Shown: in pieces, positions 1 to 5,996 of the stretch | Layout: each line of letters starts with the position of its first letter | How positions within the stretch are numbered: the stretch's first letter is position 1 | NCBI GenBank assembly: GCA_003140785.1 | Contig: PLKY01000412.1 | Span: 1-7,731 of the forward strand | From: Acidobacteriaceae bacterium | Lineage (GTDB): Bacteria > Acidobacteriota > Terriglobia > Terriglobales > Acidobacteriaceae | Reading direction: 5' to 3' | DNA length: 7,731 nucleotides | Notes under the pieces: model-generated | Told to the model about the DNA's origin: nothing | Databases searched by the model: none | Seen by the model: only the letters and a program-made list of their open reading frames with translations | Translations under genes and position numbers: made by a program

Positions 1-727
1 GCACGATGACGACGCCGTTGAATGCGGCGAGATTCCGCACGACGCGCAGGACTGCCCGCTGCTGGGAGCTGACGACGTGAGCCGTGCGAACAAGCTCCGC
101 GGTGCGGCCAAACTTGGTGCGTGCGCCTGTGGCTGTGACCTCGCCGGCTGCCTCACCTCGCCGGACAAGAGCTCCGGCATACGTGTTTGCACCCGGACCG
201 GCTTCAATGTGCAGGGATTCGCCGGTGAGCATCGACTGATCGAGTTGCACCGATCCGCCGGTAAGATGCACATCGGCAGCGACCACACCACCCAGCGAAA
301 GCTTAACCAGATCGCCGCATACCAATTCCGCGGCGGGCACAGTTTTCCAGGCGCCATCGCGCTGGACGGAGGCATTGAGTGCGAGCCGCGACTTCAGAGC
401 CGCGAGTGTAGCTTGAGCTCGACCCTCCTGGAAATAAGAAAGTGCCGCGTTGAAGATCAGCAAGACTGCGATGATCGCAGCCTCGTAATACTTATGCAGC
501 ACAAGCTCGAGCACAATTGAGGCTTCAAGCAACCATGGAACGGGCGCCCAGAGTTTGGCCAACGCATCGCGCAGCGGATGTGCCGACGTGTCTGGCATTG
601 CATTGGGGCCGTCTTTTGCCAGACGGGCACGAGCTTCATCGCTCGTGAGGCCTGCCGATGGGCTGTCGCAAACCGGTTTTGCGGTTTGACTTGGTGGTGC
701 GGGTGAGAGAACGCCAGCAGCAGTCAC
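1..727 (-). CDS. P-type ATPase, plasma-membrane proton-efflux type (N-terminal part, runs off left edge)
   Basis: The 242 visible residues are the N-terminal cation domain, first membrane hairpin and most of the actuator domain of a P3A-like ATPase, a family that pumps H+ (or another cation) out of the cell using ATP. I see GLTSDEARARL at 26-36, the typical start of the N-terminal domain; a membrane hairpin at about 60-98 containing APVPWLLEASIVLEL and IIAVLLIFNAALSYFQE; then the actuator domain with LDQSMLTGES, the phosphatase loop TGES lying at 168-171. The phosphorylation site (DKTGT) and the nucleotide-binding domain lie beyond the window. The start is GTG, because an in-frame stop sits at 734-736 and no ATG precedes the conserved domain; AGGTGA lies six bases upstream. 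It follows the universal stress gene by 27 bases and is probably co-transcribed. Odd point: His173 stands where Pro normally follows TGES-Leu. A role in pH homeostasis is inferred; other cations cannot be excluded from this half. Confidence 0.93.
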   Translation of the reverse strand, partial: MTAAGVLSPAPPSQTAKPVCDSPSAGLTSDEARARLAKDGPNAMPDTSAHPLRDALAKLWAPVPWLLEASIVLELVLHKYYEAAIIAVLLIFNAALSYFQEGRAQATLAALKSRLALNASVQRDGAWKTVPAAELVCGDLVKLSLGGVVAADVHLTGGSVQLDQSMLTGESLHIEAGPGANTYAGALVRRGEAAGEVTATGARTKFGRTAELVRTAHVVSSQQRAVLRVVRNLAAFNGVVIV

Positions 728-733
728 AATTTG

Positions 734-739
734 TCACCT
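734..739 (-). promoter_or_regulatory. Ribosome binding site fixing the GTG start of the P-type ATPase
   Basis: AGGTGA on the minus strand lies six bases before the GTG at 727. Its last three bases form the in-frame TGA that closes the reading frame upstream, so no earlier start is possible. This supports GTG over internal ATG codons, which fall inside the conserved N-terminal domain. Confidence 0.7.
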
Positions 740-754
740 ATAACCGTGTTGCCG

Positions 755-1270
755 CTACCACCATTCCATGGAACGCCGGGACGGCTTCATCTTTACACCC
801 GTGTCGGGCTGGGCTGAGCGAAGAAGCAGAAGCGGACACTGCACGAGCTTTACGACCTTTTCGGCAATCGAACCGAAAACCAACGGATGCCAGCCGGAGA
901 TTCCGTGTGTAGAAATCACGACCATGTCGATATGCTCGCGATCTACGGCCTCCATGATGTTTCCCGGTACGTCATTGCCGACTTCGACGCTGGAGGTGGA
1001 CTTCACTCCCCTGGACGCGAGGGCCGCATGGCACTTGGCCAGATGGGCTTCTGCGCGTGTCCTGGACTCTTGCATGAATTCCGCTTCGGGAATCATGTCC
1101 GGAATTGTCGTGGTCGGAAACATCGGAATCACGTTCAGAAGGTAAAGCTCGGCGTGAAAGTGTTGCGCAAGGTCGGCGGCCATTTCCAAAGCTGCCTGGG
1201 AGGACGGACTGAAATCTATGGGCAACAGGATCTTTGTAGGGATGGACGGAAAAGCATGGGCTTCAGGCAT
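755..1270 (-). CDS. Universal stress protein (UspA family, single domain)
   Basis: A 171-residue cytosolic protein with one complete USP domain. Such proteins bind ATP or sense energy and redox state, dimerise, and modulate partner proteins under stress. Visible features: strand 1 KILLPIDFS at 13-21 with Asp19 at the nucleotide-pocket position, LYLLNVIP at 42-49, MVVISTHG at 116-123, and the C-terminal phosphate-loop pattern, here S-TH-G-(9 residues)-GS at 120-134, followed by AEKVVKLVQCPLLLLR. The first Gly of the usual G2xG9xG(S/T) motif is Ser, a common variation, so ATP binding is plausible. I chose the ATG at 1270 because GAGGAG lies six bases upstream and the USP fold begins just after it; the reading frame stays open upstream to 1504 but that extension has no USP-like sequence. 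The gene is followed after 27 bases by the P-type ATPase, which suggests one transcript and a stress-linked role for the pump. Confidence 0.95.
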   Translation of the reverse strand: MPEAHAFPSIPTKILLPIDFSPSSQAALEMAADLAQHFHAELYLLNVIPMFPTTTIPDMIPEAEFMQESRTRAEAHLAKCHAALASRGVKSTSSVEVGNDVPGNIMEAVDREHIDMVVISTHGISGWHPLVFGSIAEKVVKLVQCPLLLLRSAQPDTGVKMKPSRRSMEWW

Positions 1271-1657
1271 AACGAACTCCTCGCCACATCTTGAAAGCGG
1301 GTGGAGTCCCATTCTCTTCTGATCCCATGAACGAGAACTGTGCTCTATTGCACATCCGGCTGAGACTTGAGGGGCCGTAGAGAGCCGGAGTTGGTAAGTC
1401 TGTGGGGTACGCGAAGAATGGATGGGCAGTGAGTAAGGCCGCACAATTTGAACGCGAGCTTCTGTACTCAATTGCTCAGATGCGGAGCTTTCAGAGTGCA
1501 ACACTCAGTCTGCACACGCGATCGTCCCTGCGATGACCTTACATCTCAACCACAGGGCCACGCTGATTGGCAATGAGGCGGCATTGGCCGTTTCGCTTGA
1601 TCTATATGAGCAGCCGCTCACAGATATGTTCATCAACCCAAAGAAATGGAGAAGGCA
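1271..1657. other. Divergent intergenic region between USP and general stress protein
   Basis: These 387 bases separate the divergently transcribed USP/ATPase unit from the general stress protein/slipin pair and must carry the promoters for both directions. I could not find a convincing -35/-10 pair on either strand. Weak elements are TTGGCA at 1567-1572 and an AT-rich TATATG at 1603-1608 upstream of the plus-strand gene. Open frames cross the region on the minus strand but look like chance. No RNA gene or repeat is evident. Confidence 0.6.
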
Positions 1658-2185
1658 ATGAGCATCACTAACTCTGTTGTCGCTATATATGACACGCACG
1701 AGCAGGCCGAGCACGCCATCAAGGAGTTGCAAGAAGCCGGCGTCGATATGAAGAGCCTCTCTATTGCCGCAAGAGATACGCATACCGACGAGCATGTCGT
1801 CGGCTACTACAACGCCGGCGACCGCATGAAGTATTGGGGCAAGGTGGGTGCGTTCTGGGGCGGATTCTGGGGTCTTCTCTTTGGATCGGCGCTGTTCGCG
1901 ATACCGGGACTGGGACCGATTCTTGTGGCTGGACCGCTGGTGGCTTGGATCGTAGCGGGGCTCGAAGGGGCCGCTGTGGTGGGAGGCGTAAGCGCAGTTG
2001 GAGCAGGCCTGGTAAGTATCGGCATCCCGAAAGACAGTGTGCTCAAGTATGAAGTTGCACTCAAAACCGACAAGTTCCTGCTGGTTGTCCATGGCACGCC
2101 AGAGGCTGTAGACAAGGCGAAGAACATCATCGGGGGAACCGAGCACAGTTCGTATGCGGTTCATGGCGAAACAGTCTTCGCCTAG
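1658..2185 (+). CDS. General stress protein, YflT/GSP17M-like, with glycine-rich membrane hairpin
   Basis: A 175-residue protein. Residues 1-40 (SVVAIYDTHEQAEHAIKELQ and a following turn and strand) match the alpha/beta fold of general stress protein 17M/YflT-like domains. Residues 60-123 are rich in Gly and hydrophobics (GAFWGGFWGLLFG, then GLGPILVAGPLVAWIVAG, then GGVSAVGAGLVSIGIP) and look like membrane-inserting or glycine-zipper helices. Residues 124-160 return to a soluble alpha/beta unit with YEVALKTDKFLLVVHG and EAVDKAKNII, so two soluble units flank the hairpin. The biochemical role of this family is not established; it is associated with general stress responses. I chose the ATG at 1658 because GGAG lies six bases upstream; an ATG at 1646 would add only four residues and has no such site. 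The slipin gene follows after 88 bases on the same strand, probably in one operon. Confidence 0.85.
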   Translation: MSITNSVVAIYDTHEQAEHAIKELQEAGVDMKSLSIAARDTHTDEHVVGYYNAGDRMKYWGKVGAFWGGFWGLLFGSALFAIPGLGPILVAGPLVAWIVAGLEGAAVVGGVSAVGAGLVSIGIPKDSVLKYEVALKTDKFLLVVHGTPEAVDKAKNIIGGTEHSSYAVHGETVFA

Positions 2186-2273
2186 TCACAGTTAACAGCC
2201 CATTGCGACCAGCACCATCCCTGACACCAATTCAGGTGGGCGCCGGTCACAACCAGGTCCGAAAGGCAACATC

Positions 2274-3278
2274 ATGAAACAGAGCAGTTCGTTTCCAGCA
2301 TTGGTATTCACTCTAATCCTCGCCGTCGGCGCCGCGGTGGCTTTTGGATTACATCGCTTGTCGGCCGATACCACAGCTATCGTTGTTCTTGTATGCGCTT
2401 TCATTCTGGCCTATATAGCCGCCTCGGCACTCCGGGTTGCCGATCAGTGGAATAAGGCGGTAGTTCTCAGGCTGGGTAAGTTCCGTTCACTTGAGGGTCC
2501 AGGGTTGTTTTTCATCATTCCGCTCGTGGAGACGATTCCCTACTGGATCGACACGCGCGTGCTGACAAGTTCCTTCAAAGCGGAAAAGACTCTGACGAAG
2601 GATACGGTTCCCGTCGATGTGGACGCAGTGCTGTTCTGGAAGATCCTCGATCCCAAGAAGGCTGCTCTCGATGTTGCAGACTACCAAAGCGCAATCAACT
2701 GGGCTTCGCAAACCGCACTGCGTGATGTGATTGGCAAGACCATGCTTTCCGATATGCTCGAAGGCCGAGACAAGATCAGCGCGGAATTGCAGAGGATTAT
2801 CGACGTTCGCACCGAACCGTGGGGCATCAACGTTATTTCGGTCGAAGTGAAGGACGTACTTATTCCCTCGGCCCTGGAAGATGCAATGTCAATGCAGGCA
2901 CAGGCCGAAAGAGAGCGCCAGGCTCGTGTTATTCTCGGTGATTCCGAGCGTCAAGTGGCGGAGAAGTTTGGCGAGGCGGCCAAGACGTACGCGAACGATC
3001 CAGTCGCTCTGCATCTCCGAGCAATGAACATGCTGTACGAAGGATTGAAGCAGAATTCAACCATCGTGATTGTGCCGAGTACTGCGGTTGAGTCGATGCA
3101 ACTGGGCGGTCTTGCCGGTCTGACGGCATTGACAATGGGACTAGGACAGGAGAAAGCCCTGAGAGAGAGGGCTGCGACGAACAAGATCTCCTACGAACCT
3201 ACGCCAGTGCTGACAGAGGATACGGTTTCTCTTTCTGCTTCTCAAAATGGGCATCTCGACGTCGCCATCCCCAAATAG
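2274..3278 (+). CDS. Slipin / stomatin-like SPFH (band 7) membrane protein
   Basis: A 334-residue membrane-anchored scaffold protein. SPFH proteins of this type form large oligomers that organise membrane microdomains and often help membrane-protein quality control. Two hydrophobic segments lie at about 8-27 and 34-54. The SPFH domain follows (about 55-205), with QWNKAVVLRLGKF, GPGLFFIIPLVE and TLTKDTVPVDVDAVLFWKI, all typical of slipins. A charged helix at about 207-240 (QAERERQARVILGDSERQ and on) is the expected coiled-coil oligomerisation region, followed by DPVALHLRAMNML and NSTIVIVPS, also family hallmarks. The tail (about 275-334) is Gly- and Leu-rich, then polar, and longer than in minimal slipins. 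A modest AAAGG site lies seven bases before the ATG. Slipins are often paired with an NfeD-type protein; none is seen in this window, and the neighbour instead is the general stress protein upstream. Function in membrane stress is inferred from family and context. Confidence 0.95.
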   Translation: MKQSSSFPALVFTLILAVGAAVAFGLHRLSADTTAIVVLVCAFILAYIAASALRVADQWNKAVVLRLGKFRSLEGPGLFFIIPLVETIPYWIDTRVLTSSFKAEKTLTKDTVPVDVDAVLFWKILDPKKAALDVADYQSAINWASQTALRDVIGKTMLSDMLEGRDKISAELQRIIDVRTEPWGINVISVEVKDVLIPSALEDAMSMQAQAERERQARVILGDSERQVAEKFGEAAKTYANDPVALHLRAMNMLYEGLKQNSTIVIVPSTAVESMQLGGLAGLTALTMGLGQEKALRERAATNKISYEPTPVLTEDTVSLSASQNGHLDVAIPK

Positions 3279-3461
3279 GTCAGCAAAGGGCGGACACCTG
3301 CGCCCAGGATACCGACTAAACAACAAATTGATGAGTCACCGATTTCCCGTTGACATGTTAGGCTGCCCAAACGTGAGTGGACGTCACATGTTCGCCAATC
3401 GCTTTTCAAGGCAGCATCGAAATTCGCTCAGCATGGCACTGCTCAAATGAGGCTTTCGGAG

Positions 3462-3491
3462 GAGCCATCCATTTCAACCAATGGATGGCTC
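3462..3491. terminator. Perfect 12-bp hairpin in the convergent gap, possible bidirectional terminator
   Basis: Arms 3462-3473 (GAGCCATCCATT) and 3480-3491 (its exact reverse complement) enclose a six-base loop. It lies between the 3' ends of the slipin (plus) and the small His-rich protein (minus), where a shared transcription end is expected. No T-run follows either arm, so it is not a classical intrinsic terminator. It could also be an mRNA-stabilising hairpin or a dispersed palindromic repeat. Confidence 0.5.
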
Positions 3492-3532
3492 AGCATCAGC
3501 CTTAGCCGTGGCCAAGTCACTTTTCAGCGGCG

Positions 3533-3712
3533 CTATCGACTGATGTGACCGTGCCGGTCCATGTGGCCGCCTTGAAAGAAGCGGTTATGCACCATGCTCA
3601 GTACGAGAATATAAACGGCGACTGCCAAGGCGACTAGGAGCAGAGCTTGCCCAATTTTGAACCAGAAAGACTTTCGCCTTTCAGTGTATGCCGTATTCAA
3701 ATTCGTTGTCAT
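3533..3712 (-). CDS. Small single-span membrane protein with His-rich C-terminus (hypothetical)
   Basis: A 59-residue protein I do not recognise. A short polar N-terminus (MTTNLNTAYTERRKSFWFK) precedes one hydrophobic helix at about 20-42 (IGQALLLVALAVAVYILVLS), then a tail with four His in the last 17 residues, including HMDRHGH. The positive residues before the helix predict N-in, C-out topology, which would put the His-rich tail in the periplasm, where metal binding is possible but unproven. The start at 3712 is favoured by GGAAGG seven bases upstream; the open frame continues to 3823 without a comparable site. It converges on the slipin and lies 283 bases downstream of the DUF202 gene on the same strand. 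It is short enough that chance is possible, but the start site plus the clear helix make a real gene likely. Confidence 0.6.
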   Translation of the reverse strand: MTTNLNTAYTERRKSFWFKIGQALLLVALAVAVYILVLSMVHNRFFQGGHMDRHGHISR

Positions 3713-3995
3713 TAAGCTACCTTCCGCCAATCGTGTGATCTGTGCGCGAGCGGCTCGCACCAGGAATCGCGGCGTTGGCCATAGCATAATCGCCGTACCT
3801 ACACCGCACGACTTATGCGACATGTCGGAATCATGGCATCAAGATGGATGCCGTACAGTGCGATTTCGCTCAGTCGTGAAGAATACGGCTGACACCATCT
3901 GGCACGAAGCGGAGCAACGTCGAGGCTGGACAGTCACCTGACCCTTCAGGCGTCTGCCCATTATGAGACCGAGTACATTTCCCAGTTCGAAGTGG
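3713..3995. other. Intergenic region, nothing recognised
   Basis: These 283 bases lie between the DUF202 gene and the small His-rich gene, both on the minus strand. Overlapping open frames on both strands show no domain-like sequence and no good start sites. The size of the gap suggests the small gene has its own promoter, but I could not identify one. Confidence 0.5.
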
Positions 3996-4376
3996 CTAGT
4001 GCACGAGCACCAGATATACACACATGCCGATTCCTGCCGCAGCCAACAACAGTCCCAATACTACGGCATCCCTCGACACGCGTCCCGGTATCCAGGTGCT
4101 AGATTTCAATTCGCAAATGAGCTGAAAATGTCGTAGGACAGAACTGAGGATGACGATCACGCCTAATCCCACCAACGTTACTCCAGACCAAACCGAAAGG
4201 CCCGTCGTGCGAGTGGGTTGATGGGATTCGCTTGCGCTCACTTGGCGGAAAAACAGTCCGAAGCGGCTGACCGCAAAACCGATACCAATCAAGCCTAATC
4301 CCGTCCGAATCCAGGCTAAGAAGGTTCTCTCGGCTGCGAAGTAGACCCTGGGATCCTGCTCTGCACCTTTGTCCAT
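3996..4376 (-). CDS. DUF202/YidH-family inner membrane protein
   Basis: A 126-residue protein that matches the DUF202 family in length and layout. The N-terminal signature DPRVYFAAERTFLAWIRTGL at 8-27 is the family hallmark. Three membrane spans follow at about 25-44, 62-84 and 104-125; Arg25 opens the first span, and HFQ at 83-85 follows the second, as is typical. The function of DUF202 proteins is unknown; some related domains occur in vacuolar transporter chaperone complexes in eukaryotes. No ribosome binding site is visible before the ATG at 4376. Instead a TACAAT lies six bases upstream, so a leaderless transcript is possible. Its next neighbour on this strand is the small His-rich protein 283 bases away, and there is nothing recognisable upstream. 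Confidence 0.9.
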   Translation of the reverse strand: MDKGAEQDPRVYFAAERTFLAWIRTGLGLIGIGFAVSRFGLFFRQVSASESHQPTRTTGLSVWSGVTLVGLGVIVILSSVLRHFQLICELKSSTWIPGRVSRDAVVLGLLLAAAGIGMCVYLVLVH

Positions 4377-5047
4377 GAATAAATTGTAACGAGAATGCAG
4401 GTCCGCTTCTTCGATAATTGCGTAAACATATTTCGCTGTGAGAGTGCTGAAGCCGATCGAACGGCAGCGCCGCTAAAAGAGACTGATCGATTGCAGAACT
4501 CCTGGGTCCAACCAAGGCTCGCGGTCGAGAACATTTGCGCCTGCATCCGGAATGCTTCACGCAGTCCATCACCTGAAGCAATCGGCCAACAGAGGGTCTG
4601 CAATTTGTACCGCGTCGACAATGATAGTCAACGTCCCGCCCACTGCCATCGCCTCTGCAGTAATTGACACTCTGGGCAACGATCGGGATGACGGCTTGGA
4701 TTGTGTACAAAATTGACCAGATAATTCTTGATATTTCTTGGATAGTGAACGATGGAGTAAGTCACGTTGTGGCCTCGCCTCCGTGCGAGAGATTCCGGCG
4801 ATTGACCTTTTACGGTACCAGCGCGGGCAAACGCCGGAATCAGACATTGGTCAAGGCGCCTGGCTGCAACAGGCCAGAAGGAGATTCAAGCAGGCTAACA
4901 GAGGGGTGAAGGACTGCGTACTCTTCAAAAGAGTCAATGAGTGCGTAGCATCCCAGCGGCTCATCGGTAGTTCCTCTGAGTTTACCTGCTCGTTCTTCGG
5001 TGATTCGCCGGGCTATGACAACGTATGTTTGCGACGGGGGAGACTGG
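4377..5047. other. 671-base region without a supportable gene
   Basis: Several open frames of about 80-105 codons cross this stretch on both strands, but none has domain-like sequence, a good start site or consistent coding character. An AT-rich patch at 4700-4745 contains GATAAT at 4720-4725 and a tandem near-repeat, TTCTTGATA then TTCTTGGATA, at about 4726-4745. It could hold a promoter for the plus-strand genes, although it is about 300 bases from the next start. The stretch may be a decayed gene or a long regulatory region. I found no tRNA, clear terminator or mobile-element end. Confidence 0.5.
4383..4388 (-). promoter_or_regulatory. Candidate -10 element for a leaderless DUF202 transcript
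   Basis: TACAAT on the minus strand ends six bases before the DUF202 ATG. That is the usual distance from a -10 box to the transcription start, so transcription would begin at or near the start codon. This fits the absence of a ribosome binding site. No recognisable -35 hexamer lies 16-19 bases further upstream, so the call is weak. Confidence 0.25.
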
Positions 5048-5425
5048 ATGTTTAAGCAACCACGACCCACCACCTCCATCGCAGCCAAATGCATCATTCA
5101 TTTCCTGGTGTTCGCGGTCTTAGTTTGGGTGCTGCACGCGAAGCTTTCGTTATACAAGGCTCATTATTGTCCGTCTGCAGCAACAGCCGCAAAGCTCTCC
5201 ACAGAGCAACATTCCGTGCGAATCGCCGTCTCGCCTGAACGAACCACCAGCTTGGGTCGTGCATGGGAAGACGCGCTGCTGGCTACATTGCTGGCTTCGC
5301 ACGAAGGGATTTCGGGCTCGTCGTCGAGGTTTCGCAATGATGCGCTGAGTCTTTGCAGACCTTGCAGAATAGACACCAAAGGCAACGATCTAATGCGTCG
5401 TCCACCTCCTTCAGTACTTTCCTAA
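5048..5425 (+). CDS. Small single-span membrane protein with CxxC and Arg-Arg-Pro tail (hypothetical)
   Basis: A 125-residue protein with no domain I can name. The N-terminus has basic residues (MFKQPRPTTSIAAK), then a hydrophobic helix at about 15-31 (CIIHFLVFAVLVWVLH), then a soluble stretch likely to be periplasmic. The C-terminus carries CRPC at 103-106 and ends with LMRRPPPSV, which looks like a deliberate conserved tail rather than random sequence. The ATG at 5048 is preceded by GGGGGAG five bases upstream, a strong site; the frame is open back to 5000 but that extension lacks one. It lies 154 bases upstream of the receiver-like gene on the same strand, with a TolC-type gene further on, so an accessory role near an export system is possible but speculative. 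The CxxC could bind a metal or form a disulfide. Confidence 0.65.
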   Translation: MFKQPRPTTSIAAKCIIHFLVFAVLVWVLHAKLSLYKAHYCPSAATAAKLSTEQHSVRIAVSPERTTSLGRAWEDALLATLLASHEGISGSSSRFRNDALSLCRPCRIDTKGNDLMRRPPPSVLS

Positions 5426-5477
5426 GTTCCTCTGCGTGTATATAAGCGGCAATGCGGGTGGATTTCTCCCTTTGATG

Positions 5478-5492
5478 TTGACTTCATGTCAA
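5478..5492. promoter_or_regulatory. Inverted repeat TTGAC-N5-GTCAA, possible operator
   Basis: A perfect five-base dyad with a five-base spacer lies 87 bases before the receiver-like gene, in the size range of a dimeric repressor site. ATGCAATA occurs just after it (5492-5499) and again at 5541-5548. The arms are short, so chance is quite possible. Confidence 0.25.
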
Positions 5493-5579
5493 TGCAATAC
5501 ACGCCTTTTCACCAAACTTATCGAGCAACCCGAGTTCGCGATGCAATATGGCGGATTTTTCTTATGAGGGTGGTCTTTG

Positions 5580-5996
5580 ATGTTGAATTCTAGTCTTCTG
5601 CTGCCGGTCAATGCGGCGACAGGTTTAGATACGAACGATTTGGAACAGGCACTTTTCGTTGATTTAGAGCACGAACTTCGAGATTCCCGGTTGCTTCTCC
5701 TCTCTTCCCCTCACCTTACGGTTCATTTTGTCGCCAGTTACTCGGAGGTCTTCCAATTGAACGATTCGATTAACTTCAGTCTGGTGGTGCTTGACATTTA
5801 TCCGAACGATGAACGCGCCTCACACGTTGCAGCATACGCGCGAAGACAATGGCCCAGTGCAAAGGTCCTTCTGCTTGGAACCGGTTGCGGATGCGTAGAG
5901 GACCCTCTTTATGACGACATCGTCGATCCTTGCTGTGATCCAGCTGCGGTTGTCCAAGTGGCGCAACGTCTTCTGGGAGTAGTTTGGAGCCGGTAG
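5580..5996 (+). CDS. Stand-alone degenerate response-regulator receiver-like protein
   Basis: A 138-residue protein with the layout of a CheY-type receiver domain and no output domain. Residues 25-50 (ALFVDLEHELRDSRLLLLSS and on) resemble strand 1 and helix 1, with Asp28 and Glu30 near the acidic-pocket position. FSLVVLDIYPND at 66-77 aligns with the phosphoacceptor strand, Asp72 being the candidate. KVLLLGT at 95-101 fits strand 4 with a Thr, and YDDIVDP at 111-117 fits strand 5, but the invariant Lys before the Pro is Asp116. Cys are unusually frequent near the end (C103, C105, C118, C119). The missing Lys implies altered or absent phosphorylation, as in pseudo-receivers. Start at the ATG 5580 with GGTGG six bases upstream; a TTG three bases earlier is an alternative. 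It is on the same strand as the TolC-type gene 431 bases on. The receiver assignment is from pattern only and moderately sure. Confidence 0.7.
   Translation: MLNSSLLLPVNAATGLDTNDLEQALFVDLEHELRDSRLLLLSSPHLTVHFVASYSEVFQLNDSINFSLVVLDIYPNDERASHVAAYARRQWPSAKVLLLGTGCGCVEDPLYDDIVDPCCDPAAVVQVAQRLLGVVWSR

Noticed and set aside
77..520. Plus-strand open frame of 147 codons
   Set aside because: It lies entirely opposite the P-type ATPase, whose minus-strand translation matches a known family throughout; the plus-strand product has no domain-like sequence.
1271..1504. 78-codon N-terminal extension of the universal stress protein
   Set aside because: GAGGAG lies at the right distance before the ATG at 1270 and the USP fold starts there; the extension resembles no USP segment.
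1567..1590. Sigma-54-like GG-N10-GC pattern upstream of the general stress protein
   Set aside because: Only the GG and GC dinucleotides fit; the flanking bases of the -12 element do not match TTGCA and no activator gene is nearby.
1505..2164. Minus-strand open frame of 219 codons
   Set aside because: It is antisense to the general stress protein, which has good domain matches and a start site; the antisense product is low-quality sequence.
4099..4710. Minus-strand open frame of 203 codons
   Set aside because: It overlaps the DUF202 gene in another frame; its product is rich in Arg, Cys and Ser with no domain, as expected for a shadow.
4738..5055. Plus-strand open frame of 105 codons ending just inside the next gene
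   Set aside because: It starts at a TTG with no ribosome binding site and its product shows no recognisable domain.
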